This document shows positions 41,300 through 50,776 of a stretch of DNA of 64,000 nucleotides, piece by piece (within the stretch, counting starts at the first letter, position 1; each line of letters opens with the position of its first letter). The position numbers were made by a program, and so were the translations under genes. Below the pieces are notes generated by a model. It was not told the DNA's origin. It saw only the letters and a list, made by a program, of their open reading frames with translations, and did no database searches. Source of the DNA: Caldilineaceae bacterium (GTDB lineage: Bacteria > Chloroflexota > Anaerolineae > Caldilineales > Caldilineaceae); NCBI GenBank assembly GCA_022842065.1, contig JALHQH010000027.1, positions 1-64,000 on the forward strand, written 5' to 3'.

Positions 41300-41611
41300 A
41301 TGATGACCGATATAAACGATAAGGGTGGGGAAGAGATCCCCCGCCGGCCGGCCGAGGAACGGGAAGATGCCTTTAATGCTTTGGCTTGGCTGATGGAAGG
41401 GGCATTGGGCATTTACGGTGAGCTAAAACACAGCGACTTGGGCCTCTCCGCCGAGTTCTGGAAACATGCCTATGGTGCCCGCCGCGAGTCACTGTTAGCG
41501 GCCCGTACGTTGCTCGATGACATTCTGGCGCGCATGGATCAAGCCGATCAAAAAGAAGAAGATCGCCAGCAACGGCGTGAGCGGCGCGGCGAAGTCAAGA
41601 TTGAATTCTAA
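41300..41611 (+). CDS. small acidic hypothetical protein
   Basis: A 103-residue soluble, highly charged, predicted helical protein. The middle (AFNALAWLMEGALGIYGELKHSDLGLSAEFWKH is the most hydrophobic part, cited here by its position at residues 24-56) suggests a helical bundle, and the C-terminus is a K/R/E-rich helix. AAAAGGAA lies just before tandem ATG codons. No family is recognised. It lies between two strong hairpins, so it may be independently expressed. Confidence 0.65.
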   Translation: MMTDINDKGGEEIPRRPAEEREDAFNALAWLMEGALGIYGELKHSDLGLSAEFWKHAYGARRESLLAARTLLDDILARMDQADQKEEDRQQRRERRGEVKIEF

Positions 41612-41613
41612 CC

Positions 41614-41681
41614 TTTGGGTTTATGCACACGGCATCGGGGCACGGTATACCGTACCCCGATGCCGTGTGCATAAACCCAAA
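41614..41681. repeat. 68-bp near-perfect palindrome between convergent genes
   Basis: Symmetric about 41647/41648, with 34-bp arms and only one mismatch (starts TTTGGGTTTATGCACACGGC). It lies exactly between the stop of the small acidic protein gene and that of RqcH. There is no T-run; it acts as a bidirectional 3'-end structure or is a repeat element. Confidence 0.85.
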
Positions 41682-41684
41682 TAA

Positions 41685-43463
41685 TTAATTATGGCGCTTT
41701 TTTTCGACTTTTTCCACTAAATCGGCGGGCAACTCGCCGGCGACGGTGACCGTCTCTTCCTGGCGCACAAGGACTTGACCAGGATGGCCGCCTGGTGCAC
41801 GGCTGACATAACGGCGTGGGGTGACAATGACGGTTGCGGCCCGTTCATCACGCAATTTGGAATGGTAAGCGGCCAACTGTGCGGCCATAGTTAAAGTCTC
41901 CGGCCAGACAGCCTGCCCGCCACTGCGGATCACCACATGGGCACCAGGGACACCCCGTGCATGCAGCCAGAGATCATCGCCCTTGGCGACCGCAAAGGTA
42001 ACCTCCTCATTTTGGCGGGCATTGCGCCCCACCACAATTTCAAAACCCTGTGGACTGTAATAACGAAACGGCTGGGCCATGCTTGTCCCTTTAGGGGCGG
42101 TGCGCCCCTGTTGTGCGCGCAACTGGGAACTGAGGCCTGTCGCGCGTAACTCTTCTTGAATCGCAGCAATGGCCGGTTGGCTCTCGGCCTCACCCAGATC
42201 ATGTAACAGTTGTTCCAGGAAAGCTTGATCGGCGAGTAGCTTGGCCCGCCGTTGCGGAATGATCGTTGCCGCCCGCGCAAACTTGGCGGCGCGGTGGAAA
42301 AGCTGTTCGGCCTGCTCAATCGGACTTTTATTGGCCGCCAGCGGAATGATCAGTTCCCCATCCCCCAGATCCACGGCCAGTTGCGTTTGGCCAGGCACAA
42401 TCTGGCTGTTCAGCGCCAATAACCATTCCGCCTGTGTGCGCAAGGCTTCGGCTGCGCCAGGTGCAGGTTCATCCCCCGCCAGTGCCGCCAGTTGCCGGGT
42501 TACGCGCCCTTGGGCAGTGCGCAATAACCCGGCAACATTGCCGCGCAAGGCGGCATAGCTATCATGTTGGGTGACCGAAGCCGCGGTTGCGGCCTGCTGT
42601 TGGTTATAATAACGCTCCAGGGCCACACTCATGGTCGGCGTGGGTACAAATTCGCCACGCACGTGGGCTGGATAGGGGGAGAAACCCACCAACGCGGTCC
42701 CTTCCAGCCAGACGCCCGGTTGCCACGCGCCCGTCGCCACAGCCCCCCATAATGATTGTAATGCCTCTGCCAGCGCCAGCACAGTAACAGCGCGCGCTGC
42801 CACGCCCACCGCCCCACTCGCCCGCCAAGCCAATTCGCGCGCCTGGCTAGGACTGACGCCGGCAACGGTCGCCACCAGCGCCCGCCAAAGCGGCCCCTCT
42901 TGTTGTACCACTTGCCCCAACCGTGCATAGTAATCGGACGCGCCATCATCAAGCGGCGCAAGTTTGGCTTGGCTTGGTGGTGGCACATATGGCTGGTTCG
43001 GCAGCAGGAGACGTCCCGTTGGCTCGGTGGGACGCACGCGGTGCAGGCAATTCATGATTTTGCCTTGCTCATTGATCAAGAGCAGATTACTGCGTTGCCC
43101 CAATAACTCAAGCACCAATTGCGTCTGCCCATGTTCGGGATGGCTGAAATGCAGGGCCAACTGTCTTTCGGTGGGATCCGGTTGGGTAAACGTAGTTAAA
43201 AGGCTACCGCGCAGATATTTGCGCAGCAATTGCAGCAGGGGTGACGCTTGCTCCACCCCGCGCCGCAACTTTTGTTGGGCCAGGTGAATGCGCGCGGTCT
43301 GGGGATCACCACTGAGCAGCAGATAGTGACGCTGTTGGCCGGCATAAATTTCCAACCCGACACTCTGTTCATCCGGGGCCAGCACCTGTTGAACACGGCC
43401 ATCGCGCAGGGTCACTTGTAATTCAGCCCGTACCGCGGCCAGGGTTAACGCATCAAAATGCAT
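41685..43463 (-). CDS. rqcH: Rqc2/RqcH-type ribosome quality control factor (NFACT protein)
   Basis: A 592-residue NFACT protein. RqcH binds obstructed 50S subunits and drives C-terminal alanine tailing of stalled nascent chains. NFACT-N lies at about residues 1-180 (LVLELLGQRSNLLLIN), followed by a helix-hairpin-helix/coiled-coil middle at about 180-430, and NFACT-R from about 460 (DLWLHARGVPGAHVVIRSG and ATVIVTPRRYVSRAPGGHPGQV). The length matches bacterial RqcH/FbpA. Older annotation calls such proteins fibronectin-binding. The ATG has a weak site. It is upstream-adjacent (85 bp) to trmD on the same strand. Confidence 0.9.
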   Translation of the reverse strand: MHFDALTLAAVRAELQVTLRDGRVQQVLAPDEQSVGLEIYAGQQRHYLLLSGDPQTARIHLAQQKLRRGVEQASPLLQLLRKYLRGSLLTTFTQPDPTERQLALHFSHPEHGQTQLVLELLGQRSNLLLINEQGKIMNCLHRVRPTEPTGRLLLPNQPYVPPPSQAKLAPLDDGASDYYARLGQVVQQEGPLWRALVATVAGVSPSQARELAWRASGAVGVAARAVTVLALAEALQSLWGAVATGAWQPGVWLEGTALVGFSPYPAHVRGEFVPTPTMSVALERYYNQQQAATAASVTQHDSYAALRGNVAGLLRTAQGRVTRQLAALAGDEPAPGAAEALRTQAEWLLALNSQIVPGQTQLAVDLGDGELIIPLAANKSPIEQAEQLFHRAAKFARAATIIPQRRAKLLADQAFLEQLLHDLGEAESQPAIAAIQEELRATGLSSQLRAQQGRTAPKGTSMAQPFRYYSPQGFEIVVGRNARQNEEVTFAVAKGDDLWLHARGVPGAHVVIRSGGQAVWPETLTMAAQLAAYHSKLRDERAATVIVTPRRYVSRAPGGHPGQVLVRQEETVTVAGELPADLVEKVEKKRHN

Positions 43464-43548
43464 AGGTAACTCATTTCACAATCGCTATAACCAATTTGGT
43501 CTTCCGCCCAAAGCAACCTATAATTGCATTCCAGATTACGGTGCCAGA

Positions 43549-44454
43549 TTATGGTGGCGGCCAACCGTGCGTCTGTAGAAAACGGCGGTCGGCCGGTGAC
43601 AGTGGCAATTGGGCAAGTAGGGCTGGCCGCTGTTGTAGCGTGCGCAATAAGGCTTGCTCGTGGTGCCACCGTTGCTGATTCGCATGGTGACCGCTCAACA
43701 GGATCTCGGGCACCGCTTCGCCACGGAAGGTATGGGGCCGCGTATATTGTGGCCCTTCTAACAAGCCCCCTAAACCGGGGGAATGGCTATCCTGATCGGC
43801 ACCCAAGGCATAGCCCAGGGCACCAGGCACCAGACGGGTGACGGCGTCCACAATTACCAGCGCGGCGAGTTCCCCCCCACTGATCACATAGTCGCCAATG
43901 CTGATCTCATCCGTGACCAGCCCGGTGCGCACGCGTTCATCGACCCCTTCATAGCGACCACAGATGAGGGCCAGCCGTTGATGTTGGCTCAGTTCGGCCA
44001 CCACGGTTTGGGTCAACGGACGCCCTTGGGGGGTGAGCAGGATAATCGGAATATCACTGGGCAGCAACACAGGTTGTTCAGCGGCCCAGGGTGGTAGATT
44101 GAGGTAAGCGTCTTCAGGGGGCAGTGTCCACCCGGCAGGGCGCGCCAAAACAGTTTCTACGGCCCGGAAAATTGGTTCCGGCTTCATGACCATGCCACCA
44201 CCACCGCCGTACGGTGTCCCATCACAAATGTGGTGGCGGTCGAGTGTATAATCGCGGATATTATGCAGCGCAATCGAAATCAAATTTTTGTCCAGGGCGC
44301 GTCGGATGATGCTCTCTCCCAACGGGCTGACGAACATCTGTGGGAAGAGCGTGAAAACGTCAAAGTGGACCGCGTGCGCGAACGGGTCAGGCACCGGGTC
44401 AGACACCGAGTCAGACAACAAGCTAACCGGCAGCGCTTCTTGGTTACTATTCAA
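43549..44454 (-). CDS. trmD: tRNA (guanine37-N1)-methyltransferase TrmD
   Basis: A SPOUT-class methyltransferase of about 301 residues that forms m1G37 in tRNAs reading CNN/GGN codons and prevents +1 frameshifting. [20 protein letters not shown] begins the catalytic domain; [30 protein letters not shown] and [16 protein letters not shown] are the trefoil-knot signatures. An N-terminal extension of about 28 residues relative to most TrmD is open. The TTG at 44454, behind GGGAG, is a plausible start, but a GTG at 44406 or 44394 could be used. This 5' region overlaps the opposite-strand peptidase frame. Confidence 0.93.
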   Translation of the reverse strand: MNSNQEALPVSLLSDSVSDPVPDPFAHAVHFDVFTLFPQMFVSPLGESIIRRALDKNLISIALHNIRDYTLDRHHICDGTPYGGGGGMVMKPEPIFRAVETVLARPAGWTLPPEDAYLNLPPWAAEQPVLLPSDIPIILLTPQGRPLTQTVVAELSQHQRLALICGRYEGVDERVRTGLVTDEISIGDYVISGGELAALVIVDAVTRLVPGALGYALGADQDSHSPGLGGLLEGPQYTRPHTFRGEAVPEILLSGHHANQQRWHHEQALLRTLQQRPALLAQLPLSPADRRFLQTHGWPPP

Positions 44455-46473
44455 CAGCGTATCTCCCAAACAACAAATCAGATCACTGCGGCAGTAGGGC
44501 AGTGGTTAGCTTCTTTTTCACAACGCACCAAGGGTAAGGAACACAAGTCGCGGGCGGCATCACCCTACCCAGCGGCCAGGCCAACCTCACCCGAGCACAA
44601 GCGGAGTACATATACCCCACCGCCCAATGCCGCGCCGGCTAGGCCGCTGAGCCCACCGGGGACTTGGCCTGCGCGGCCGACGCCAGCACAAGCGACGCGG
44701 GCTTCATTGCCGACACAACCACCAACTTCGCCACCCCCTTGGCAGCCGGCCACGCCTGCCGCCGCAATCCCACAAAGCGCTCCTGAACGCTATGCCCAGG
44801 TTTATGTGCAAACCTATGGTCAGCCGCCAGCGAGTGGGGTGCGGCCTTCGGCTGGATCAACACGGCAAAGTTCACCAACTGGTACCGTGGCAGCGCGCCA
44901 GGCCGTTACGCCCATCCCGTTGCCGGCCCGTTGGTTAAAACAGCTGGCCGCCTGGCGTACTGCACCGGTGAATCGGCCACGGCATGCCCGACCGGCTGGG
45001 GCGCTACAGGCCAGGGTGCGCGCTATTGTATCACAGCGTGATTGGGGGCAGAAGCAGCTAGCCCACGTAAATGAACTTATTGCCCATTTCTTCACAACCG
45101 CAGCCAGTCCGACCGCCACCTTCCCGGCCGCTTCCTTTCCGACCACCGCTCGTGTAGGCTTGTTGGGGGCCATTGTTTTCGTGCTCTGGTGGACATGGCC
45201 AACCGATCCGGCGACGCTGCTCTCTTCGACCAGCCGCCCACTGGCGTTGGCTGCGCCTGTGGCCCGCCCAGTCAATAACGCAGTGAATAGTGCCAACACC
45301 ATTGCCGGCGCGGTGATGCCCCTCATCCAGCCGACTGGCCTGGCGGCCGCGCCTAATTCGGCCTTTGCGATTTTGGTCCCAACGGCCACCGCCACACCGG
45401 CCGATACAGAAGGGGCCGTGACCACGGTGGTGGTGCCATTACGCAGCGTACAAACAAGTGGCCGTAGTGGGTTGGCGGGGTTACTGGTGCCCACGTCTAC
45501 GCCGGCGCGCATTGACGCAGCAGTCATCACCGTTTCGGTGCCGAGCGTAGAAGTAATTCCGGGCGTGGAGATTGGACTGCCCTTTGGTCAGCCCTCCCCC
45601 ACACCGACCATCACCCCCGAGCCAACGGCAACACCGGTGCCGATTAACTTGAGCCCTGGTCGGCTTTGGTCAGCCTTTGTCCCCGCCACGGGGCCAGAGA
45701 ATGATCATTATTGGGTCGGTCGCCCCTTTGCCCCAAATATTAGCGGCCAATTGGCCAGTCCATCCTATCAATTTGGGTCAACCGCCGGTGACCGTTATCG
45801 TACCCATCACGGGGTGGATATTTCCAATCCTTCTGGCACGCCTGTATTGGCCGCGACGGAGGGGGAAGTCGTCCACGCCGGGCTGGATGATCCGGCGCTG
45901 CTTGGCCCCTATAACAATTTTTATGGCAATGCCGTGGTGATCCGGCTCAATCGCCAACTGGCGGTCGCGGGGGGGCAACTTGATGTCTTCTTGCTCTATG
46001 GCCATCTCAGCCAGGTGACGGTGAGTGTCGGGCAACAAGTACGCCCGGAAGATATCATCGGCATGGTGGGCATGACAGGCATTGCGATTGGCCCCCATCT
46101 GCATGTAGAGATCCGGCTGGGCTCCAACACCTATTACAACAATGTTAATCCCTATCTCTGGATGCGACCATTTGACGGCCAGGGCAGCGTGGCCGTGCGG
46201 GTCTTAACCGCCGATGGCCGGACCTGGCCAGGGGCCTACATCTCGATTGTGCGCTATACCGGCGGCACGGCCGCGTGGGCCCGCCAGATTGTCACCTACC
46301 AGGATGTGGAGAACATCGGTCCCGACCCCGCCTGGGGTGAAAATGGGGCAATGGATGGCATCCCAGCCGGTAGCTATTACGTGGTCGGCAATGTCAATGG
46401 CGAACGCGTCAGCGCCCAGATTGAAGTCAACCCCGGCCAGACCACCTTTGTCGAGTTGCGGACGAAGCAGTAG
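44440..46473 (+). CDS. M23 family metallopeptidase with N-terminal membrane anchor
   Basis: About 678 residues. A Pro/Ala/Thr-rich cytosolic or disordered region (to about residue 230) is followed by one transmembrane helix ([14 protein letters not shown]), a Thr/Pro linker, and then the peptidase domain at about residues 430-580. [22 protein letters not shown] gives the zinc His and Asp; YGHLSQV and [10 protein letters not shown] give the H-x-H site. A C-terminal beta domain of about 90 residues follows. Such enzymes cut peptidoglycan cross-bridges, or act as degenerate division regulators; all zinc ligands are present here. The start is uncertain: the frame is open back to 44230, but that part is antisense to conserved TrmD codons. 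Confidence 0.82.
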   Translation: MVTIQQRISQTTNQITAAVGQWLASFSQRTKGKEHKSRAASPYPAARPTSPEHKRSTYTPPPNAAPARPLSPPGTWPARPTPAQATRASLPTQPPTSPPPWQPATPAAAIPQSAPERYAQVYVQTYGQPPASGVRPSAGSTRQSSPTGTVAARQAVTPIPLPARWLKQLAAWRTAPVNRPRHARPAGALQARVRAIVSQRDWGQKQLAHVNELIAHFFTTAASPTATFPAASFPTTARVGLLGAIVFVLWWTWPTDPATLLSSTSRPLALAAPVARPVNNAVNSANTIAGAVMPLIQPTGLAAAPNSAFAILVPTATATPADTEGAVTTVVVPLRSVQTSGRSGLAGLLVPTSTPARIDAAVITVSVPSVEVIPGVEIGLPFGQPSPTPTITPEPTATPVPINLSPGRLWSAFVPATGPENDHYWVGRPFAPNISGQLASPSYQFGSTAGDRYRTHHGVDISNPSGTPVLAATEGEVVHAGLDDPALLGPYNNFYGNAVVIRLNRQLAVAGGQLDVFLLYGHLSQVTVSVGQQVRPEDIIGMVGMTGIAIGPHLHVEIRLGSNTYYNNVNPYLWMRPFDGQGSVAVRVLTADGRTWPGAYISIVRYTGGTAAWARQIVTYQDVENIGPDPAWGENGAMDGIPAGSYYVVGNVNGERVSAQIEVNPGQTTFVELRTKQ

Positions 46474-46559
46474 GGGATAGGTAAATCGGTAAATCAGTAA
46501 ATCAGTACAGACCGATTTACCGATTTACCGATTTACCGATTTACCGATTTACCCATCCT
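46474..46559. repeat. inverted array of TAAATCGG octamers
   Basis: Three direct units starting at the peptidase stop, then five complementary CGATTTAC units. It lies in the gap to rnhA on the same strand. Confidence 0.9.
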
Positions 46560-46581
46560 ACCCACCACAGCAGAGCCCAGC

Positions 46582-47073
46582 ATGACCACGCCACCAGCCA
46601 ATCTTGTCACAATTTATACCGACGGTGGTTGTATCGGCAATCCTGGTCCGGGGGGCTGGGCCGCGGTGTTGCGTTATGGCGAGCACGAGAAGGAACTCTG
46701 CGGGCGCTTTCGCAATACCACCAACAATCGGATGGAATTGCGTGCCGCCATTGAGGCGTTGGAAGCGCTGAAGCGCCCCTGTCAGGTGGCGCTTTATACC
46801 GATAGTGCCTACGTGCGGAATGGGATCACCCAATGGGTGCAGGGCTGGCAACGTAACGGCTGGCGCACGGCCAACAAACAAGCGGTGAAAAACCAGGATC
46901 TCTGGCAGCGGCTCTTAGCGGCGGTGGCCCGTCATCGCGCCGGCGGTGGCGTGGAATGGCACTGGACCAAAGGCCACGCCGGCGACGAACTTAACGAACG
47001 GGTGGACGTGCTGGCCAATCAAGCGGCGCGCACTGTCACCGACGCGGATCCGGTGGATGAAGAGGCGAGATGA
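46582..47073 (+). CDS. rnhA: ribonuclease HI
   Basis: A 163-residue RNase H that cleaves the RNA strand of RNA/DNA hybrids. Catalytic carboxylates are Asp14 ([15 protein letters not shown]), Glu52 (NNRMELRAA), Asp74 (ALYTDSAYV) and the late Asp in [11 protein letters not shown]; the flexible His is in TKGHAGDE. The basic handle region ([16 protein letters not shown]) is present, as in E. coli RNase HI. The length is canonical, with a short acidic tail. It is followed by a repeat array and the convergent aminotransferase gene. Confidence 0.96.
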   Translation: MTTPPANLVTIYTDGGCIGNPGPGGWAAVLRYGEHEKELCGRFRNTTNNRMELRAAIEALEALKRPCQVALYTDSAYVRNGITQWVQGWQRNGWRTANKQAVKNQDLWQRLLAAVARHRAGGGVEWHWTKGHAGDELNERVDVLANQAARTVTDADPVDEEAR

Positions 47074-47122
47074 GAGACACGAGACAAGGAGACACGAGAC
47101 AAGGAGACACGAGATACGAGAT
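47071..47122. repeat. GAGACACGAGACAAG direct array, left arm of a split hairpin
   Basis: Three direct 15-bp units begin at the rnhA stop. The complementary arm (CGTGTCTCGTGTTCCCT) lies at 47303-47319, just before the aminotransferase stop. The 151-bp element sits between the two arms. Confidence 0.8.
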
Positions 47123-47144
47123 TTGCACACCTGAATTGGGAAGT

Positions 47145-47295
47145 TATACTCAAATCAGAATGAGACCCCTAGTTTCGGTCAGCGTGCGTCGCACTGACCA
47201 AAGAATCTAGCGGACTGGAAACAGCTGGCGGTCAGTGCGACGCACGCGATCCCGTTAGCCAGCAAAACTCCGGTTCTCAACTTGACTTCAGTATA
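47145..47295. mobile_element. 151-bp MITE-like element, copy 2 (inverted)
   Basis: This is the reverse-complement copy of 14576-14726, with TATACT/AGTATA ends and the internal 18-bp inverted repeat. It is non-coding. It is inserted between the two arms of a GAGACACG hairpin array, so that array is older than the insertion. Confidence 0.85.
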
Positions 47296-47321
47296 GACTA
47301 CTTCGTGTCTCGTGTTCCCTT

Positions 47322-48494
47322 CTAAAGCCGCGGTGCTAACTTCGCCAGGCGGTCAACCATCTTCTCCAGATCGGTCATGTGGGTGGCGATGCTGAAGCGG
47401 ACGTGCCCTTCGGCGGATGCACCAAAGGCAATGCCAGGGGTGGCGGCGATATGCGCTTCTTCAATTAAGATATCGGCGATCTCCAAGCTCGACTTGGTGG
47501 TGGCGGTAAACTTGGGGAAGACATAGAAGGCCCCTTCGATCGGCGCACATTCAATCCCCGGAATTTCCTCAAAGGCATCCAGCACAAAGCGGCGGCGGGT
47601 GGTATACGCGGCGGTCATCGCGTGGACACATTCTTGCGGCCCATTGAGGGCGGCAACGCCGGCCGCCATTGTAAAGGAAGCGGCGGATTGCGCGCTATGG
47701 GTCTGGATAATGCGCGCCAATTTGATAATCGGGGCTGGGCCGGCGACCCAACCCAGCCGCCAGCCGGTCATCGCGTAGGCCTTGCTAAAACCATTAATAA
47801 TCACTGTGCGCTCGGCCATCCCTGGTTCGGCAGCCAGGCTATAATGCACGGCACCATCATACAGAATATGCTCGTAGATCTCGTCGCTGAGCACGTAGAG
47901 GTCAAATTCGGTGGCGATCTTGACAATTGCGTCGATCTCGCTGCGGCTGAGCACACGCCCGGTCGGATTGTTGGGGCTGTTGACCATGATCAGCTTGGTC
48001 TTGGGCGTCAGGGTGCTGCGCAACAGTTCCTCGGTGATCGTAAAGTTGTCGGCAGCGCTAAGCGGCACGCGGATCGGCACGGCGCGGTTGAGTTCAACAA
48101 TCGGCGTGTAACTCACCCAGGAGGGATCGAAGACGAGCACTTCATCGCCAGGGTTGGTCATCGCGGCCAATGCGGCAAAGAGCGCCCACTTAGCGCCCGG
48201 TGTTGCCATGATCTGATCAGGCTTAATACCGTGGACGTTGTTTTCGCGCGCCAGCTTGGCGCTGATCGCTTCGAGCAACGCGGGCGTGCCAAAGGCGGGC
48301 GGATAGTGGGTGTCACCGCTGCGAATCGCGGCAAAGCCCGCTTCGATAATGTGGGCCGGTGTGTCAAAATCCGGTTCACCGCCGGCCAGGTTGACGACAT
48401 CAAAGCCGGCCGCTTTTTTCTCCCGCCCCTTCTGCATCATCATGGTCGTGGGCGAAGCGGGGACGGATTGGATCAGGGTGGAGAGTACTTTCAT
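47322..48494 (-). CDS. pyridoxal phosphate-dependent aminotransferase (class I/II, AspC-like)
   Basis: A 390-residue fold-type I aminotransferase. VVNLAGGEPDFDTPAHI at the N-terminus, NSPNNPTGRVLS (PLP pocket Asn/Pro), YVLSDEIYEHILYDG (Asp for the pyridine nitrogen), INGFSKAYAMTGWRLGW (PLP-binding Lys), and RFSIATHMTDLEKMVDRL with the substrate-carboxylate Arg are all present. The family includes aspartate and aromatic aminotransferases; the substrate cannot be fixed from sequence. It lies 160 bp downstream of the methyltransferase-ATP-grasp gene on the same strand, with a repeat array between. Confidence 0.93.
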   Translation of the reverse strand: MKVLSTLIQSVPASPTTMMMQKGREKKAAGFDVVNLAGGEPDFDTPAHIIEAGFAAIRSGDTHYPPAFGTPALLEAISAKLARENNVHGIKPDQIMATPGAKWALFAALAAMTNPGDEVLVFDPSWVSYTPIVELNRAVPIRVPLSAADNFTITEELLRSTLTPKTKLIMVNSPNNPTGRVLSRSEIDAIVKIATEFDLYVLSDEIYEHILYDGAVHYSLAAEPGMAERTVIINGFSKAYAMTGWRLGWVAGPAPIIKLARIIQTHSAQSAASFTMAAGVAALNGPQECVHAMTAAYTTRRRFVLDAFEEIPGIECAPIEGAFYVFPKFTATTKSSLEIADILIEEAHIAATPGIAFGASAEGHVRFSIATHMTDLEKMVDRLAKLAPRL

Positions 48495-48544
48495 CGCTGG
48501 TTCCTTTTATGATTCGTTCGATTTGTCTTTGGGGTAGGTCAGCA

Positions 48545-48650
48545 GGTAGATAAGTAGATAAGTAAATCGGTAAATCGGTAAGAGCTAAGCTACCGATTTA
48601 CTTATCTACTTATCTACTGATTTACCGATTTACTTATCTACCGCTCTACC
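48545..48650. repeat. inverted array of TAAATCGG / GATAAGTA octamers
   Basis: Direct AGATAAGTAGATAAGTAAATCGG units, a loop, then CCGATTTACTTATCTACTTATC and more. It lies immediately 3' of the fusion gene and upstream of the aminotransferase gene. Confidence 0.9.
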
Positions 48651-48656
48651 CACGCC

Positions 48657-50666
48657 CTACGCCAATTCGCGCACCTTGTGACCATTTACCGGTGCCGGCA
48701 TGCTGTTGATTTTGGTCGCGGGTAGCGTGGTGCGCCCCTTTTCCGGCAAGGGGAGCCGCTCCTCCGTTGCCTTGAGAATTGCACCCAACATCTGCGAATA
48801 GGAAAGGCCGGCCAGTTTGGCCATTTTGGCGAGATGGCCATCCCAGCACCAGCCGGGGTTGGGATTTACCTCCAACAGGCGCGGAGTGCCTTCGTTGTCA
48901 AGTCGCCAGTCCAGCCGCACATAGTCGCGACAACCCAATCGCTCGGCCAGTTTGAGGCAACTTGCCACGAGATAGCGCTCGGTTTCCTCGGGCAGGTTGG
49001 CCGGGATCGAGCGTAGGTTCCAATAGGGCGAATTGGGGTCCCACTTGGCCTCGTAGCCGCAGATCTTAGGCAAGTCGGCGGGGAGCACCGAGTAATCTTC
49101 TTCAATGATCGGCAGCACCTGGTAGGATTCGGGCGAGTTGCCGATGATGCCGACGCTAATATCTTTGCCGGTCAGGAATTGCTCAACGAGCACCGGCTTA
49201 TCATACCCCACCTGCTCGCGCACCTGCAAAAGGGCATTTTCCAGGTCCATCACGTTATAGCAGACGCTGTTGCGCGTAATGCCAAAACTCGAATCGCCAT
49301 AGTTGGGCTTGACGATCACCGGGAACTCAACCGAGAGATCGATAAAGTGAATATCTTCGGCTTTGATAAAAAAGCCATAGGGCACGGGGATGCCCATCTC
49401 CTGGGCAATGCCGCGCACGAGCGACTTGTCATAGCAGTAGGCCAGACATTGGGGATTGCCGCCGGTATAGGGGATGTCAAGCATCTCCAGCAGCGCCGGT
49501 ATATGCAATTCTTTGGTCGCTTCATTGTTATAGCCTTCGTCACAGAGATTAAAGACAAAGTCAATCTTGCCCTTGAGCTTCTGCAAGTCGCTGAGCAGCG
49601 TACCATGATTGTTCAGATAGGTCAGCTTGTAGTGGCGCAATTCGCCAAGCCCGCGCTTTAGTTCGTTGATGGTATTGTAATCATCCTCATCAAAGCTGGC
49701 ATCAGGTTTGATAATGTCACGGCGCTGGGGATCACCCATGATCACGGCGACATTGCGGATATCCTTGCGCGCGGCGCGGCTCGGTGCCCACTCTTTTTTG
49801 ATCTGCGCTGTGAGGAGAATGCGGCGCTCCATCATGCCCAGATCCTGATTGCGTTGCGAATCGGTCTTGATCTGGGTGTGTAAGGCAATATCGACAAAAC
49901 CAACTCCACGCAGCAGTTCACGCAGACTCTCTTCGCTGTAAAGGCGCTCGGCATAGAATTGGTCGGCAATCACCCCTTTGGTCACATGGGTAATCACCTC
50001 ACGCGAGATCAGCCGCTGTTGATCCTTGGAGAGTGCGCGTTCCCGGCAGACAAAGTACTTTTTGTCGATCCATTCCCAACTGCGCGGTTGAAAATTCTGG
50101 CGCACATAGTTGCCGTCGGTAATATCAACCAGCAGCCGACCATAGGGCTTGAGAAGGCGGCGCACTTCTTGCAAGACCTTATCATCATCCTGTGACGATT
50201 CAAAATAGCCAAAGCTATTGCCGGGGATCATCACATAATCAAATTTATCAGCAGGAAAGGGCAGCTTGCGGGCATCACCTTCCTTGAACGTTACCTTTAG
50301 CCCCTCTTTTTTGCCAATCGATTTAGCACGATTGATCAAATAGTGGGAGCGATCCAGCCCAAAAAGATTTTGATAGCCGCGGCGGGCAAGTTCGAGCGTG
50401 TGGCGGCCCTGGCCACAACAGAGGTCGAGGATAGTGCTCTCCTTGCCGGGGGCAAGCGTATCAAGGAAGAGGTCGATTTCGCGCTTGGTGATATTGGGAT
50501 CCTCAACCACATCACCATCGGTACGCAAGTAGTTGGCGTTAAAGATCTGGCGCCACCAATCTGCTTTTACATAACTCTCCAAATCCTCTACCGGCCCTAA
50601 AAATTGTGACCAATCGGTCTGCTTTGTTTTAGGACTACTAGGAGGCTGGGCCTTCTCTGCTTTCAT
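48657..50666 (-). CDS. fusion of class I SAM methyltransferase and D-Ala-D-Ala ligase-like ATP-grasp enzyme
   Basis: A 669-residue protein. Residues about 35-285 are a methyltransferase: ILDLCCGQGRHTLELA (SAM motif I), VTFKEGDARKLPFPADKFD and VMIPGNSFGYFES. Residues about 310-640 are an ATP-grasp ligase of the D-alanine-D-alanine type: FNLCDEGYNNEATKEL (first substrate loop), PYTGGNPQCLAYCYDKSLVR, VIVKPNYGDSSFGI (ATP-binding Lys) and LEVNPNPGWCWDGHLAKMA (metal-binding Glu/Asn). There is no frameshift between the halves. ATP-grasp ligases join an amine to a carboxylate through an acyl phosphate; a linked methylation suggests a small peptide or amino-acid conjugate that is then capped. The product is unknown. 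A GGAG site lies 10 nt upstream. Confidence 0.88.
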   Translation of the reverse strand: MKAEKAQPPSSPKTKQTDWSQFLGPVEDLESYVKADWWRQIFNANYLRTDGDVVEDPNITKREIDLFLDTLAPGKESTILDLCCGQGRHTLELARRGYQNLFGLDRSHYLINRAKSIGKKEGLKVTFKEGDARKLPFPADKFDYVMIPGNSFGYFESSQDDDKVLQEVRRLLKPYGRLLVDITDGNYVRQNFQPRSWEWIDKKYFVCRERALSKDQQRLISREVITHVTKGVIADQFYAERLYSEESLRELLRGVGFVDIALHTQIKTDSQRNQDLGMMERRILLTAQIKKEWAPSRAARKDIRNVAVIMGDPQRRDIIKPDASFDEDDYNTINELKRGLGELRHYKLTYLNNHGTLLSDLQKLKGKIDFVFNLCDEGYNNEATKELHIPALLEMLDIPYTGGNPQCLAYCYDKSLVRGIAQEMGIPVPYGFFIKAEDIHFIDLSVEFPVIVKPNYGDSSFGITRNSVCYNVMDLENALLQVREQVGYDKPVLVEQFLTGKDISVGIIGNSPESYQVLPIIEEDYSVLPADLPKICGYEAKWDPNSPYWNLRSIPANLPEETERYLVASCLKLAERLGCRDYVRLDWRLDNEGTPRLLEVNPNPGWCWDGHLAKMAKLAGLSYSQMLGAILKATEERLPLPEKGRTTLPATKINSMPAPVNGHKVRELA

Positions 50667-50718
50667 TGTTCTTCTGCTCCATTGATCTACCTATGCACGA
50701 AAAAACTGCATAAAAATA

Positions 50719-50776
50719 GTGGCAGCGTTTTGTAGCTGGTGGTGTGCGCACCACCAGCTACAAAACGGCCTGCCAC
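50719..50776. repeat. strong hairpin in the divergent gap before the CBS gene
   Basis: Perfect 19-bp arms CGTTTTGTAGCTGGTGGTG / complement with loop TGCG (50726-50767), extended by GTGGCAG../..CTGCCAC after a 2-nt bulge. There is no T-run. It lies 5' of both flanking genes. The rest of the 390-bp gap holds nothing else recognisable. Confidence 0.75.

Noticed and set aside
41685..43463. Fibronectin-binding adhesin
   Set aside because: Older name for the NFACT family; there is no export signal, and domain order fits RqcH.
47622..48512. A 296-codon plus-strand open frame
   Set aside because: It is antisense to the aminotransferase, which has all PLP motifs.
48545..48650. CRISPR array
   Set aside because: Units are 7-8 bp without spacers and are followed by their reverse complement; there are no cas genes in the window.
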